A DNA stretch of 64,000 nt, from NCBI RefSeq assembly GCF_023856365.1, contig NC_064540.1, forward strand, positions 10,853,691-10,917,690. The letters run 5' to 3'. Position numbers and translations under genes: made by a program. The DNA comes from Brienomyrus brachyistius. Its lineage: Eukaryota > Chordata > Actinopteri > Osteoglossiformes > Mormyridae. The notes below the pieces were generated by a model. That model saw nothing but the letters and a program-made list of their open reading frames with translations. It made no database searches and was not told where the DNA came from. Positions 44,442 to 56,845 of the stretch are shown here, piece by piece (position 1 is the stretch's first letter; the number at the start of each line of letters is the position of its first letter).

Positions 44442-45555
44442 ACGGTTTGCTATTTTGCACTAGAATTACAACAAATCAAGCTATTAATTTTTAAAATAGG
44501 TCACAAGATTTGCTTTTTTGTAACTGGCAGAAGTACATTTCTGCCAAGTGCAGGGAGGTGACATTTTCCAAAAAAAATTTTTCACTTTTAGCTATTACTT
44601 TAATTTTAATCTTGAGCTATAAATATATTTAAAATGCCCAAGAGTGTTAATCTGATCAATTTAACATGCTTTAACCATTCCACCCCATTGTAAAAGCCAC
44701 CCTACACCACACCTGATACTAAGTGCTCAGTAAGCTGATTCACAATAAGGGTGGATACAAAGTGGCTTAATGTCAGTGTCGGATCATGGTTTGGAATGTT
44801 CATACTGTAATACTCCCAGCATGCACTGCTAGAGAGTAGGATCTCAATGTTCATCCTAAGCTTCTCTGCAATTTATTTGCACAATTTATGCAAATAATTC
44901 ATTCATTGAATAAGGCACAGCCTTTGCCATTTCTTTTTCCCTAATAAATATCCTGGCTCTTCTGTTGATATTTACTTTTAATACTCTAGTCCAGGTTCAG
45001 GAGGTTTTCACACAGCAGCATTCATGTTTGCCAGGAGGTCGGGGGATAACTAACGTGTGGCCTCTGATTCATGTCCCCACTAACTCAGTTTTCTTTTTAT
45101 GTTATGAATTAGCTAGTACCACATGGGGAGGCCTAAGGCCCAACTGAAGGAAAACATGACCTTGATGACCAGTAGATCACGGGTGCCTGATTAACTTAGC
45201 AGCGAAAGCTGAACATTGCCAATTGCTCACGCCTCTATAGCACAAGGAAGCCAAATTGTTCTATCAATAGGGGCTTCTGGGTCATGACTGGCTAATGACA
45301 CAGTCTATATTCATAGTCAAGCACAACAGCCCTAGTTGAAGGACGAACTTCGGATGAGCCATTGTACTGCTACTGTACATATTGATCTTCCCTGCATATT
45401 GCTATGTGTCAACCTGGGCCTTACTAGCTTCATAGTTACGAGAAAGAAAAATGAAAAGAAAGCTGAATAGTGTTTTTTATAGCCTTTACCCATCAGTGTG
45501 TACTAATCTTCCCTGAGAATTTCAAAGTGCAGTTTTATGAGTGGAACTGTTTTTT
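44442..45555. other. Unassigned
   Basis: Nothing recognisable beyond scattered short frames. Confidence 0.5.
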
Positions 45556-45560
45556 CACAT

Positions 45561-45892
45561 TGTCACATCCTGCTCACCAAATCCACCTGACCCTCCGGCC
45601 TCCTGGCTCCCCATGTGACCCTAACAAGCCACGTCTGTTACTCGTTTCTCTTACTTCTTAGTCCTAACTCCTGTGTTAATCATTCCAGCTGCCTCTCGTT
45701 AGTTCTCTTGTTAGTCTTACATATATATATATGTGCTTCCCAGTCCTCATGTGGAACCCTCCTGTTGGCTGTGCCCTTCCTAATTTCCAGCCCTCCCTTT
45801 TTGATCCCTGACAGTCCAGTTCGTTTCCATACTCTGTTCATGTAAGTTCAAAATAAACCCTGTTTGAGAGTCTTTTGTCTCTCATGTCATGC
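45561..45892 (+). mobile_element. Solo LTR, sense
   Basis: TGTCACATCCTGCTCACC opens the unit; AATAAACCCTGTTTGAGAG near 45852 is a polyadenylation signal and downstream element; CTCTCATGTCATGCCACA closes it. CACAT lies on both sides (45556-45560 and 45893-45897), a likely 5-bp duplication, although this places the LTR end at ...ATGC rather than the expected CA, so the 3' boundary is uncertain by a few bases. A short (AT)n sits inside at 45720-45731. No internal retroviral or pol region is present nearby. Confidence 0.75.
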
Positions 45893-45897
45893 CACAT

Positions 45898-46055
45898 ATG
45901 CCCAGAGATACTGCTGGAGATTTTGGGTCCCATGAAAGTATATCATATTGGGTCCCCAACAACCAAGACTAATCCAATTATGTTGCAAATTTTAATGGCC
46001 CTGTCAACTCAGGGGTCCTTGCAATTGTTCTAAGCCCCCCCCCCCCAGTTTTTTC
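45898..46055 (-). repeat. Dispersed repeat end with C run
   Basis: Antisense counterpart of 9590-9735 (GGAGATTTTGGGTCCCATGAAAG, ATATTGGGTCCCC, CTCAGGGGTCC) ending in a C14 run at 46035-46048. Confidence 0.55.
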
Positions 46056-46854
46056 GTTACAGTCCTTTATCTACTATACGAACTGCAGTTATTGAATAGA
46101 GAATGAGTGATTGGCTAATATAAATATTTTCATAAAGTCCTGTTCTTATATGCCACATAGAAAAACAAACAGACTAAATGGTACTGCTAAATGGTCACTG
46201 CACAGCAACAGTGCCAAGTGTTCGTACTTAGATGTCTCATGACACACATTCTCTGCAATAAGCTTCCCAAAAAGCAGTCATGGTGTTATCAGGGCATTTA
46301 CAAATGACGAACATAACCAGTCCAGATAGGGAAAAAAATAAAACTAATCATTCACTTTCCCAGTGATTGCCTATAATCAGTTTAAACTACATAGTGCATA
46401 TAAGTGCAGTTAATTTGATTTGAAAGGTGGCTCGCAGTTTAGCTGTGGGTTATGGCAGACGGAGGAACCTGCACTTATGCTTGGTGTTGGAAGCGTTTAC
46501 TCGGTATCATATGGTTAAAACTCCAGAGGGTAAGAGAGGCACACTTTTGCTAATCCTGTTAAGTAACCCTAAAAGAAGTCAGTTTCGGACCGGAATGATT
46601 TGCATGCTATCTGTTTAACCAGGATATATGTGTAAACTACAGAGAAACAGGCAAGCGTATGAAGGTTCAGTCACCCTGGTGCTCTGTGGTTTGGTTTGTC
46701 CTCCCCTATGCACAGCTAGATGCTTTATTGCTTGTAGGTAAAGAAAAATAAGGAACAGAAACATAATTTTCATTCTTGTCAGGTTGATGCCCCAAGTCCG
46801 ATATAAAGTAAGCTATAGGAGAGTAACAATAAATAGCTAGATCACTATCTGACT
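46056..46854. other. Unassigned
   Basis: A 63-codon plus frame at 46427-46618 contains an internal donor-like AGAGG|GTAAGA, but nothing identifies it. Confidence 0.45.
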
Positions 46855-46924
46855 TTGAAATTATACATATTGTCATACACATTAAAAGTGGGAGACAAAA
46901 ACTCTGTTATTAGTTACATAAAAT
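46855..46924 (+). repeat. Perfect 70-bp direct repeat, copy 1
   Basis: Seventy bases (starting TTGAAATTATACATATTGTC, ending AGTTACATAAAAT) recur without a mismatch at 47672-47741 in the same orientation. Confidence 0.97.
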
Positions 46925-47671
46925 TCAAATTTAAAAAAAAAGAAATGGACGCGTAGTGTTTGTTCATAGTGCAATATAAAGACCAAATTTCCTAAGCAGT
47001 CACACTTAGACAATATGTAATTAGCAAATGAAATTAAATTAACATGCAATGTAATGGGTATAGGCGAAAGGCAACAGAAATTTAGACTTACCCAAATAGC
47101 TCTGAATATTAGTGCTACATATTTTAGTAGTGGTGTTCAGCTTTGCGACTGTAAGCTGCAGCACCGATATTTGCAAAAATTGACATATAGGCCATGAGTT
47201 CTGAAAACCCACCATTGAATAAACCACCATATATATAAATCCAATTACGACATGTTTTGGACACCCAGTTTCAAGACAAAATGGATCAGTAGAAATAATT
47301 ACTTGGGAAAGAAGGCAGACTAATGAGCGGTGATGTCACATTGGACTCTCAGATCTGTGAAGTCTCATTTCTTATCAGTAATTTATTACTACAGATGGGT
47401 TGGCATCCCATCATATCCCATCATATCTTTGCACTGTATACTGCTTGTGAAAGATTTCTCAAAACATACTGTATAGTATGGATGGATGGATTATACAGAT
47501 AGTAAGGAAAACCAGCAGACTGAAGTTCCTGCTCAAGAGTGATTTGTGAAAATTGATTACTGTAACTTTATCATTGTATGCTTGATGTCCTCAAAGAAGA
47601 TGGTCAGCGTATGAGGGGAGGCAAATAAATTGCTAAATGTAAGTAAGTACATAAGTAAATAAATAAATATG
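46925..47671. other. Sequence between the 70-bp direct repeats
   Basis: 747 bp without terminal inverted repeats, pol III boxes or a recognisable body. Begins with an A-run (46931-46940) and ends with AAGTAAATAAATAAATATG. A GGATGGATGG scrap lies near 47480. Confidence 0.5.
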
Positions 47672-47741
47672 TTGAAATTATACATATTGTCATACACATT
47701 AAAAGTGGGAGACAAAAACTCTGTTATTAGTTACATAAAAT
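47672..47741 (+). repeat. Perfect 70-bp direct repeat, copy 2
   Basis: Identical to 46855-46924; flanks on both sides differ between copies. Confidence 0.97.
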
Positions 47742-47811
47742 AGCTGGATATGATTCTTTGAAGACAGTGGAATAATGGACTACAGCTAGCTGCCCTTGTT
47801 AATGCAGGAGG

Positions 47812-48160
47812 GGACCTTCGGGATGCACTGGGTGGCATTGTGGCCTCTCTTGGTGACCTCTCACTGCTGCACTGGGGGGTTCGGATCCTGACTTCAAGCT
47901 GTGTCTGTAGGGCATTTGAGTCTTCTATTCATGTCGCACTGGTTTGTTTCTGCAGTTCAAACACATGCGGTTCAGCTAACTGGCACCGTACTTTACCCAG
48001 TGTGTGTGAATTTGTCTGTGTCTGTGCCCTGCAATGGACTGGCGTTTCATTCACCAGGGTACACACCTGCCTTGTGCCGTACCTTGGACACCGCTCAAGG
48101 TAGGGAATGGCCACCCTTGACCAGGGAAAACATTTGGAGGCTGGATGGCACGAAATAATG
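47812..48160 (+). mobile_element. Old SINE copy, sense
   Basis: CACTGGGTGGCATTGTGGCC head, GGTTCGGATCCTGACTTC near the B-box position, GTGTGTGAATTTGTCTGTGTCTGTGCCCTGCAATGGACTGGCG body and a GGAGGCTGGATGG tail. Confidence 0.7.
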
Positions 48161-50035
48161 TAACTCCCAAAGGAACCGTAAAGGGTGTTAAAAATTTGTT
48201 TCCAGTTGGTTACCCATTACAGGACAGACTTTTGAATGGACCCCATTCGTTTTTTTTCCTTTGAAGAAAAGGTGAGGTTTAAGCGTTTAGGGGCATGTAA
48301 CTGGCCAGCTGCTCACACTCCAATGCATCTGAGAATTCAGTGGCTTGTAGGGTACAGAAGGGGGGCAGTACGAAGGGGTGCACATACCTCGTATGACTGT
48401 GGCTGCCAGGAAACATTATAAAGTTGTCAAAATTGTTCATCTATTATTTAGCAGGAAGTGGAAACACCAGAGGCGGGTTAATAAGGTTAAAATGCTACTT
48501 GCCCACAATTACTGACAAGTCCTTGCGAATTTAGACAAAGCTGACAGCATAAGCAAAGGCCAGTTCAGTGGAGGGGAAGACAGTTATGTCAATCATGACT
48601 AACAGTGTTAAAACCCTATGTAGCGTGTGAGATTACTGCATGAAAAAGAAATAGGGGCTGTTGATGTGCACCTTTAGTTGAAGCAAAATAGATCAAGAAG
48701 TATGAGCAATAGTACCCTTTGGCTATGTCAGTCTGTGATTTAGAAAACAAGATTTACTCTTAGGGTTTGGCTCATGCTGCTTGTGAGAACGAACATACCT
48801 AGTTTGTATCAAATACATGCTGCATTTCTAAACTTCTTAAAAGCCTAACAACAAGCATTACCATTCTTCCTTTTTTTTTTTTTTTTTTTACTTTTTTTAG
48901 TGTAGTTTTGCCATCTGACTGCAGGGCATCTATGGTTTGTAAATCAATTTGCCAGGTTTGGAAAGGGAATCGGGTGACAAACATTATGGAGTAGTGACAC
49001 GCTTTCTGTGCTCATTTTACCCGCAAAACTCTACTTTCTCACCATTGTGAATGAAGCTGTTTATCATTAAAATAATATCTATATATCAATGCAATTTTAA
49101 AATTCATATCAGAACTCTGCAATTAGTTGAAATGCATTAGGATATACAGCTGGAATGTAGATCCACCACTTTTTTCCATAGTTTCTTTTTATTCGAAAAA
49201 GCAATATGTAAGCAGAAGGGAAGAAGTCACGTGACACCAAAGTGTTTCCATGGTGATTGATAAGTAGGCCTTTCACCAGAGATGTCTCAATTAATAGCCC
49301 TGATTGAACCGATTACATTATTACACATCGACAAGGACAGCAGGGTCATTTCAAAAAGAGCAAAGAACTTGACGTACAAGAGGTGAGGGGTTTACAGATA
49401 AAGGTGCATTCTTACACAAACAATTGGGGTGGGAAGACCTCCTGAATCAATATTATATCGATAGTTGTTTACTGACTTTATTTCTGTCATGATTTTTAAA
49501 TAGTTATTTGCTGAAAAGCAGTTCAGGTCTACATTTAAACTGAATACAAGGGTTGTACCGATGCATATATTTGCCATCTGCCAAAGGTTACATTTTTGAT
49601 TCCGAAGACACAAGGAAATGACTGAAAGCATTTCTTGACACAGCTGTAGACGTTCACCTCAAAAAACATTATGCTACTTGATGCTGTGACTTGATCACGA
49701 CTAATGAGACTCCCCCATGTCCTTTAAATCAGTAGTTTGGGTACATTTTGGTTTGAGATTAAATTACATAAACACCGGAGAGAGAGTATTTGATAAGACC
49801 AAGACTGTCTGTCGAACCTGTTATAGTGAACTTACTGTAGATTTGTTGCTGGAAACACATCCAACATGCTAACTCATTTGAGAAAACGTTATTTGAGTGT
49901 GTATGACTGGAGTAAGGTAGAAGCAGCTTCTGTAACTTAGTGTCCGTGTGGCATTTAAGGAGATTTGCCATGAAATTCAGACTGGGCTGAAAAAAATAAC
50001 TGAGGCTACAGGGTGTTAATCGCTACAGATATTAT
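48161..50035. other. Unassigned
   Basis: A T20 tract lies at 48871-48889. Frames are short and unsupported. Confidence 0.5.
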
Positions 50036-50039
50036 AACC

Positions 50040-50325
50040 ATACTTGGTCGGAGAGACCACAGAATTTTGCTCATTAAAACTGTTACGATGCAGTCTCACT
50101 TTTGAACTTTTATTTGTTTTGCTAATTTTTTTTACTGTGCAAGCAAGCGTCTATAAATATGATTCTGTTATTCAGACATTTCGCCAGGCACAGTGGCTTA
50201 TATTTGGTTTACAACTGTCTGTATATTGTGTTCGGAGTTGTAATAATAAACAATTTCAAAACAAATTCTGTTTCCGTGCTGTACCAAAATTGAACCGAAC
50301 CGTGAACCCAAGCAGATAGCTGGAT
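50040..50325 (-). mobile_element. hAT fragment related to 21377-22059
   Basis: CCAAAATTGAACCGAACCGTGAACCC (50285-50310) is the characteristic GTTCGGTTCGG core of the same hAT family, in antisense, preceded by coding-like AT-rich sequence. Terminal repeats are absent. Confidence 0.55.
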
Positions 50326-51330
50326 TCATGTATAGGTGCCTGTTTATTTTATGGAATCCAACATTCACCAAAACTTTGTATTTAAACTGAGACAGTTCTT
50401 GAAAAGAACTTGAAAAGCTCTGCACACGCTTGCTCATTCACGACAACATAGTGCCAGATTCACACAGGTCAGTTTCTTAACAAAAATATTTCCTCTACAA
50501 CAGAGCAAATACAAAAATGTGTCCAAAATGATTACAATAACCTACTTTTTAATTTAGATTTTTTTTTTTTGACTCTCATGGCAATATAAAAATTTCCACC
50601 TTATATTCGCGATTTGTAAAAGGATCCTTCAATCCTTTCGTTAACCCACCTTTGGCCAAGCTTGACTTCTGGGAGGGAAATTGTTCTGGACTTGCTGGAA
50701 CTAAGGTTTATGTGAGCTGTTAAATTCAAGTTACTAAACAAATATGCCTTCTTTTAGCTGTATGAATATGAATATATTCAGCTGTCATGATGATGAATTG
50801 GTTTGTTATCAGTTATTTCTGAAGCACTGTTCACTTTCTGTTTTATTACTTCAGGAATGTTATCTAGGTCAGGTAATGCTATATTAGGTCTACTGTCCAG
50901 AACACTGTACAACTGATATTATGATTAATAATAAAAAAAAAACTAAGAAAGAAGAAATGTCTTTGTACAGTAATTTGTATATAAAGTATGGGGAATACCT
51001 TGGTTAAGTTCCAGAAATTTGAAACAGCTGGATGAAAATGTATCAAAGCTGATAATATTTGCAATATCTGCTATTTAGATGATAGCGGTTCTCACCACAA
51101 GATAAACTAGCGTGATGCTAAAGCTGTGTTTTTGGTTCTTGTTTTTCTTGTGGTTTGATGAAGAATTGCATAGTGTATATTTATATATGTACACACACAC
51201 GCATACTGTGCATACACACATGTACTACTGTATGTGATGGAGATGTCATTACAGTGGGCCAAAAGCAGCTATTTGCAAGTTTTTAATTTAAATTCAAAGA
51301 AGCCACAATATTCAGGATTACTGAAAATAT
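50326..51330. other. Unassigned
   Basis: Nothing beyond short AC/AT tracts near 51180-51230. Confidence 0.5.
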
Positions 51331-51334
51331 TGCA

Positions 51335-51545
51335 TAATCCATGCATCTTCCAGTAGCTACTCTTGGCCTGTTGCCTGGAGTCTATCCCAGGCATCGTACT
51401 GTAGGAGGCGCTACAGGGAATTTGGAGATGGCAGTTAGTCAAACTGCATGTCTTTGGACTGTGGGAGGAAATGTAAACTACATGCACAAGGGTAAGAGTT
51501 AGACTCCTGAACCCTAGAGGTGTCCAGTACGTCACCTAGGGTATG
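51335..51545 (-). mobile_element. Old SINE copy, antisense
   Basis: GTCTATCCCAGGCATCGTACTG, GGGAATTTGGAGATGGCAGTTAGTC, AACTGCATGTCTTTGGACTGTGGGAGGAAA in order. Confidence 0.7.
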
Positions 51546-51880
51546 CAAAAGTAAACTTTCTATTGAAAATGTCATTTAATATGCTCACCCATAGAGTAAT
51601 ATGGTACCGCCATATCTTCAGGGTTGTGGGTCCAAACTTTGTTCTTGGTTCTCTGTTGAGCTTGTACGTGCCGTGTGTTGAAGGATATCCTCCTAAAGAC
51701 TGAGAATGTGCAGTTTTGGTAAATTGCTCATTGCTCTCAATTGCTGGCAGTGCATGTGTGTGTGCATGTATGTGCCTTGTTCTGGAGTGACACTCCATCC
51801 AGCATGTGCTCCATCCAGCAGTATTCTACTTGGAGTATAAAACTGCATTTTTATGTTTCACCTAGATCAAGACAAACCAC
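51546..51880. other. Unassigned
   Basis: May contain a further degraded SINE in sense (CTCACCCATAGAGTAATATGG, TTGTGGGTCCAAAC) but boundaries are not clear. Confidence 0.35.
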
Positions 51881-51884
51881 AGTA

Positions 51885-52075
51885 ACCCTTCAGTCATCCA
51901 AAGCTGCTTTTCAAGTACAGAGTCATGGTCAGCAGAGAACCCATCCCAGAAAGTGCACTGCAAAGGCAGTGGACATATGCAGTGCTAGTCCATTGCAAAC
52001 TCTTGCACCCTCTCTACAGGTAGTTTAGGCAACAGTGCTACTTGCTGAGTCACTGTGACACCGCTGTGACATCAT
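51885..52075 (-). mobile_element. SINE fragment, antisense
   Basis: GTCAGCAGAGAACCCATCCCAGAAAGTGCACTGC, GCAGTGCTAGTCCATTGC and CTACTTGCTGAGTCACTGTGACACC follow the antisense tail-to-head order; degraded. Confidence 0.5.
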
Positions 52076-52540
52076 GAGTTAATTTTTCCAAAATAGTACA
52101 TTGATATTTTGTTCTCCTGATCCATTTATGTTTTTCTTATAAGGTAAAATATTGTGCTGTCTATCAGCTATACATATTCATCTAAAAGGGCCTAAGCCTG
52201 ACTTGTTCTGAGCTTTCAAAATTCCTGAAAATCTGTAGTATTATTCCCAGAATTCCCAAATCTTCTCCAGCCCTAAACCTTCACAGGACTTGATTTTAAT
52301 TAGTGCTCCCATACACTTTATTCCTAGATTTATAGGCCTGACATTTTCAATACTTGTTTTCTACTGGTGCTATTTTGCCTTATAACACTTTCAGTGTCAA
52401 GTGCTAAACCATCATTATGTGCATTTAAAGCATCCTGTTATGAGTGTCTTGCAAGTTTTGCTGAATAGTCAGTTAAATGGATGAATTAAAACTGCAAGTG
52501 TCTGTTACCAAGGGTAGGGGGAGCAGTGTTTTTGTCCTGA
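52076..52540. other. Unassigned
   Basis: Nothing recognisable. Confidence 0.5.
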
Positions 52541-52544
52541 TGTT

Positions 52545-54600
52545 ATGTCTCATCTCATTTACCAGCAGCTTCTACTGGTGAAGAGTGCAGTGGCAACATG
52601 CCAAGTAAGTCAGACCAGAGAACTTTTTCCATGCCTCAAGACTCCAGCTTGGTATGGGGGATCCCATGGCAACCAGGAGATAATAATCCCTCCAGCAAGT
52701 CCGGGGTATTTCCTGGGGTCTTTCCCTGTGGGATATCCCCAGAACAGCTCTCTTGAGAGCCAGTCAGGTTGTATCCTTGTATGAACCTCGAGGTACTTCG
52801 GCTAGCTCTATTTTTAGGTTTGTCCAGATATTCAAACTCCTCACCCTGTCATGGACAATGAGTCCACTGACCCTGTGGAGAAACCTCACATCTGTACTGG
52901 CAGTCTTGACCTTGTGGTTACCCAGATCTGATGAGTATTGGTGAGGATAAGGATGCAGATTGATTGTTAGACTGTGAACCTTATCTGATGACTCTGGCTT
53001 GACCACCACGGACCTCCTTAGTGCCCTCAAAACTACAGCCATGAAATCCTTCTGTCAAGGGCAGACTCCTACCCTTAGCTGACAGGAGCAACTTACTCCT
53101 GAGACAGCACCATGGCCTCTAATTTGGAGGTGCTGGTTCTCATCCCTGCTGCTTCACACTCGGCAAAGTAGTGGGAAGTGGACAACATGGGCCTTCCTGA
53201 AGTCAACAGTTAACTCTTTCAATTTTTCCAGTTGTTCAGTGGGGTGTTGAAATCAGCAGCCCGTGTCCCTATCAGCTTCTGGAACATAATAGTTTTAATT
53301 GCTGAATGAAAAGTATTTTAACATATGAGTCTTTCCTGTAAGGTGGGACAGAGGCAGTTGAAGAGCTGAGGCATCCTCACTGAACCAGCTTGGACAACCG
53401 ATGAACTGGAGAGGGCTGTGTGAGGTTTGGATTTTTCATTAGATTAGACTTTGACTAACCTGTCAAAGTCCTCCATAATGATGCAATAAGGTGATACATT
53501 ACATTTTATTTTATTTGAGAAAGTGAGGTCAGCCTGGAGCAGCTGAGGGTTAAGGGCCCTGGATGTGATACCACTCTGCCATTGTACAACCATTGGTTTG
53601 CATGTTTCCTGAGCCCTCTCCGGATGTTGGTCAGTGTTATATTCCATAATGTAGAGAAGTGAGAGGTGTGTTTGGTGTTGCGGTGTTGCTCAGCCTCAAT
53701 GTCCCTGACCTCACTCAGCATGCAGGAGAAGTTTTTCTAGATGTGTGAGTTGAATTCATCTTGAGCCAGGCATTGTCAGCAAAATGACTGTTCTTCTGGG
53801 TTGTCCTGGTTGTCCTGTTACACCCAAGTGTCGAAAGCACACATCCTCAAGTCTGATGATGCACCCATAAAGTCGTTTATTGACCTTTGGTTTGGGGTCC
53901 TATGCTATCATATACCGGTCAGCACCATGGCAAATTCTGACAGATATTTTGATTATTTTGATCAATATGCACTTATTACCATGGACATGGTAGGGTATTT
54001 AAAAACATAGCCTACCTCTTTTTTTGTTTCCCTCAAAAAATTTTGCCACAGACACAAACGATTCTTGCCAAGAACACAATTCTCCACGCATGGACAGATT
54101 GACAGTCCCTGCTTATGAGCATCTTTCTGTCTAAACATGGCTTACAGAGAAGTCCAGTAAAAAGTCACTGTGCTGGTTTACATCTGGGTGGCTATTCTTC
54201 CCAGTCAAGCCCATCGTGGAGTCTCCCAGTAGGACTGCAGAATACATAGGCCATACCCTTTTGAGCACCTCACTCGCTTTCTCTAAGAGAGCCAGATACT
54301 CGGGTGTATAAACAATGGTCACCTAAGGTTTAATCTGTCTGGGCCCTTCCTGGTAATGCCTGCTGTGGAAATGACTGCAGGAGTGGGCCCCTGTAGCCCT
54401 ATTCCTGCAGGGTACACTTGTTCTTCTCGGTATCTTGCAGTGTAGGTCATTGTTGGATCATAGTTTTTCTAGCTTGTCCCCACAGACCTGTTCGCAATGG
54501 GAGGCATCACGCTCCAGGTGACATAGCTCTGTGGATCATTAAGGCATGAAAACTCCTCCACCATGCTGAGGTCACGATCCTCAGACGGATTACATATAAG
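52545..54600 (-). mobile_element. APE-type LINE, decayed, minus orientation
   Basis: Read on the minus strand the 5' part (54600 to 54131) encodes an endonuclease segment: V-T-I-V-Y-T-P-E-Y, then A-V-L-L-G-D-S-T-M-G-L-T-G-K-N, a decayed L-L-G-D-F-N-A motif, and D-F-L-L-D-F. The 3' part (about 53100 to 52600) carries C-terminal RT words (GAGGCCATGGTGCTGTCTCAGG, CCTGACTGGCTCTCAAGAGAGCTG, CAGGGAAAGACCCCAGGAAA). The middle reverse-transcriptase core is mostly lost, and a SINE-like scrap (gagggttaagggccctggatg...ataccactctgcc) sits at 53520-53585. Total about 2 kb against about 3 kb or more for intact relatives. Same family as 12976-13435 by wording. Confidence 0.72.
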
Positions 54601-54995
54601 TTTAAAATACTGACAGATATATGGCTCTGAAAATAACATTCAACAACACAAACAAAATTATCCAGTAAAAATAAAGAAAGTCAAGCAGATGCCTTCGGGC
54701 ATAGGGAAAAGAAAAGATTTTAGAGGATTTAAGTGAACATTTAATGATGAAACATGTTTTCCTTGTGATATTGCACTCAGCACAAAATCCCAATCAGTGT
54801 TTATTTTATGCAAATAAAACATTAAATATCCAGATAGATCATCCAATGGTCTTGTGATTTGCTCATTATATTTTGTAGCATGATTGACTTTTGTATGAAA
54901 ATGATTAAATATGCACTTTAATGGCTCAATACTGGAAAAATAGAAGAATAAAAGAAAAATAATGAAACAACTCTGTAGTATTCCTGCACTATTGC
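54601..54995. other. Unassigned
   Basis: AT-rich; nothing recognisable. Confidence 0.5.
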
Positions 54996-55255
54996 TGTGA
55001 TGAGAGACGGGCGAACGAGCAGGGTGCAGTGAAGCAGAGTCCGGGAGCCGTAAATCCAAGGCAAAGGGATTTATTGAGGGCAGACGGACCGACAGGGTAC
55101 AGACTTCCACAAATGTCAATGACAGACCTGGGGAAACAGGCTCATATACACAGGACTACAAGCAGGAAAACGGCAAATGTAGGATTCTACAAGGGGTTAA
55201 CTAGGTACTAGGTGTAGGTGTGGTCCACATGAGGGCTGAACGATCGGTCGTGACA
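54996..55255 (-). mobile_element. Solo LTR, minus orientation
   Basis: On the minus strand it starts TGTCACGACCGATCG and ends CTCTCATCACA, with CCCTCAATAAATCCC inside. The layout and words (TGTCATTGAC, CAATAAATCCC) match the LTR at 21528-21825. The flanking five bases differ (ATTGC and ACTAC), so the target duplication has decayed or an end is displaced. Confidence 0.78.
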
Positions 55256-56605
55256 ACTACAGTATGTACTGCAGGAGGTTAGCAACTGTGCACTTACTGC
55301 TGTCAAATAACAGCCCGTTACAGTAAGACTTTGCTGGAATTACCTAAATATCTATAAACTCTTTTACACTAGCTTTACTAGTACAATTTTAAATATCATT
55401 TTAAAGTTAATAACAAATGAAAGTGAGCGATATGTAGGGTTGAGATGGAAAGAACATGAATCTCACATCCCTACTGAGATACATCAGAAAGACACTGTAT
55501 GGGAATTATGCCATTTTGTATTTGGAAAGAAATGCACAGCTTTTCATATTCCATTGAGACTTGCTGGGTGTTTTGATCTTATGACAGTGAAATCAGAGAG
55601 CCGAAATATTTTCTAAATAGAGAGAGTGGAAATAAAGTTTAATTGAGCAGTTCCACCTCCCTGGATTTATTCAAAGGCAGAAGGCTTAAAACACTGTGAT
55701 TTTTCCATAGTTCTGCATGCTGAATAAAACTTTGCTCTCCATCTCCTTATTTCATACCAGGACCTGGAAAAAACAGACAAATTGCCTAAACATTTAATAA
55801 GCAGGAAAACATCTGCATGGTTCCTTTAAAATCAGTAAGAAAAATTAAGAAATAAGGGGAAATGAACGGGGCTGGGATCCCATTTTAAAGGATCATGAAT
55901 TCTGCACATTCAAATGATAGGAGGCTCTCTACTGTTTTTCAGGTATTTAACATGAAATAGGAAGAATTTCAATCTGTGCAACTAGGTCACATGGCAAATG
56001 ATGGGTTAATACCAGTAATTTGTTTGAAAAAAATGGGTTAAATGTTTTGCATACAAGCAGAGTTCTGCATTTACAAGTTGGATGGAGGAATGTGGCCTCT
56101 CATGTCGCTGCTCAGTCAAACCTGATGACGCAGGGGCCAACTAGTGCGTGATTAAAAGTCCCACGTGGTCAGTGACTCGAAGGGGGGTATCCTCTTTCAG
56201 TGCTGGGGGAAGGTTGGGAGGTTGTGCTGTGCTGAGATTATAGTCTGGAGGCTGGAGTTTGAGACATGCTTGCAAATTACTCTTCTGGGGGATCATGCTG
56301 ATGGTGGAATCATGAAATTTACACCCCGTGGTGCAAATATAAGGGCTCCTCACTAACAGTGTGATTTTCTGGAATGATATATGTCAAATATTGTCCCAGT
56401 GGCTGCTTCGTGCTGAAACTGCAGCTCAGTAAATGGGTTTAATGTAGCAGTTCATGGGATTGACCAGAAACTGAATAGTTATTTTACACTGGCCACCAGC
56501 AGTGACACAGATACTTTTTTAATGACTTGCTCAAATACACAGAAGCGCATGTTATGTGTAGCATATTTAATTAATGCAGTTGGGATTTGATAATTATGCT
56601 GTTGC
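55256..56605. other. Unassigned
   Basis: No gene or clear repeat. Frames near 56141-56356 on both strands are short and unsupported. Confidence 0.5.
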
Positions 56606-56607
56606 AG

Positions 56608-56845
56608 CAGGTGACATTGTCGCCTCACATCTCCAGGGCTCAAAGGTTCAAATTCCATCTCTGTGAATTTCTACTTACTATGTAAAAGATGTTGCTCGAC
56701 TAACCAGAGTCTCGAAATCTGCCTGACGTATGTGGAAAATGCCCTGTGATCAACTGACATCCTGTTAAGGATGCATCCCTGCCTTGACTGTGATAGGCTT
56801 TAGATGACCCAGGTCGGCATAAAAAAACTAGAAGATGGATGGTTC
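56608..56845 (+). mobile_element. Old SINE copy, sense
   Basis: GCAGGTGACATTGTCGCCTCACATCTCCAGGGCTCAAAGGTTCAAATTCC retains a B box (GGTTCAAATTC). Body AATGCCCTGTGATCAACTGACATCC and tail AGAAGATGGATGG follow. Confidence 0.75.

Noticed and set aside
54658..55119. 153-codon minus frame
   Set aside because: Runs from unique DNA into the solo LTR at 54996; no motif or splice support.
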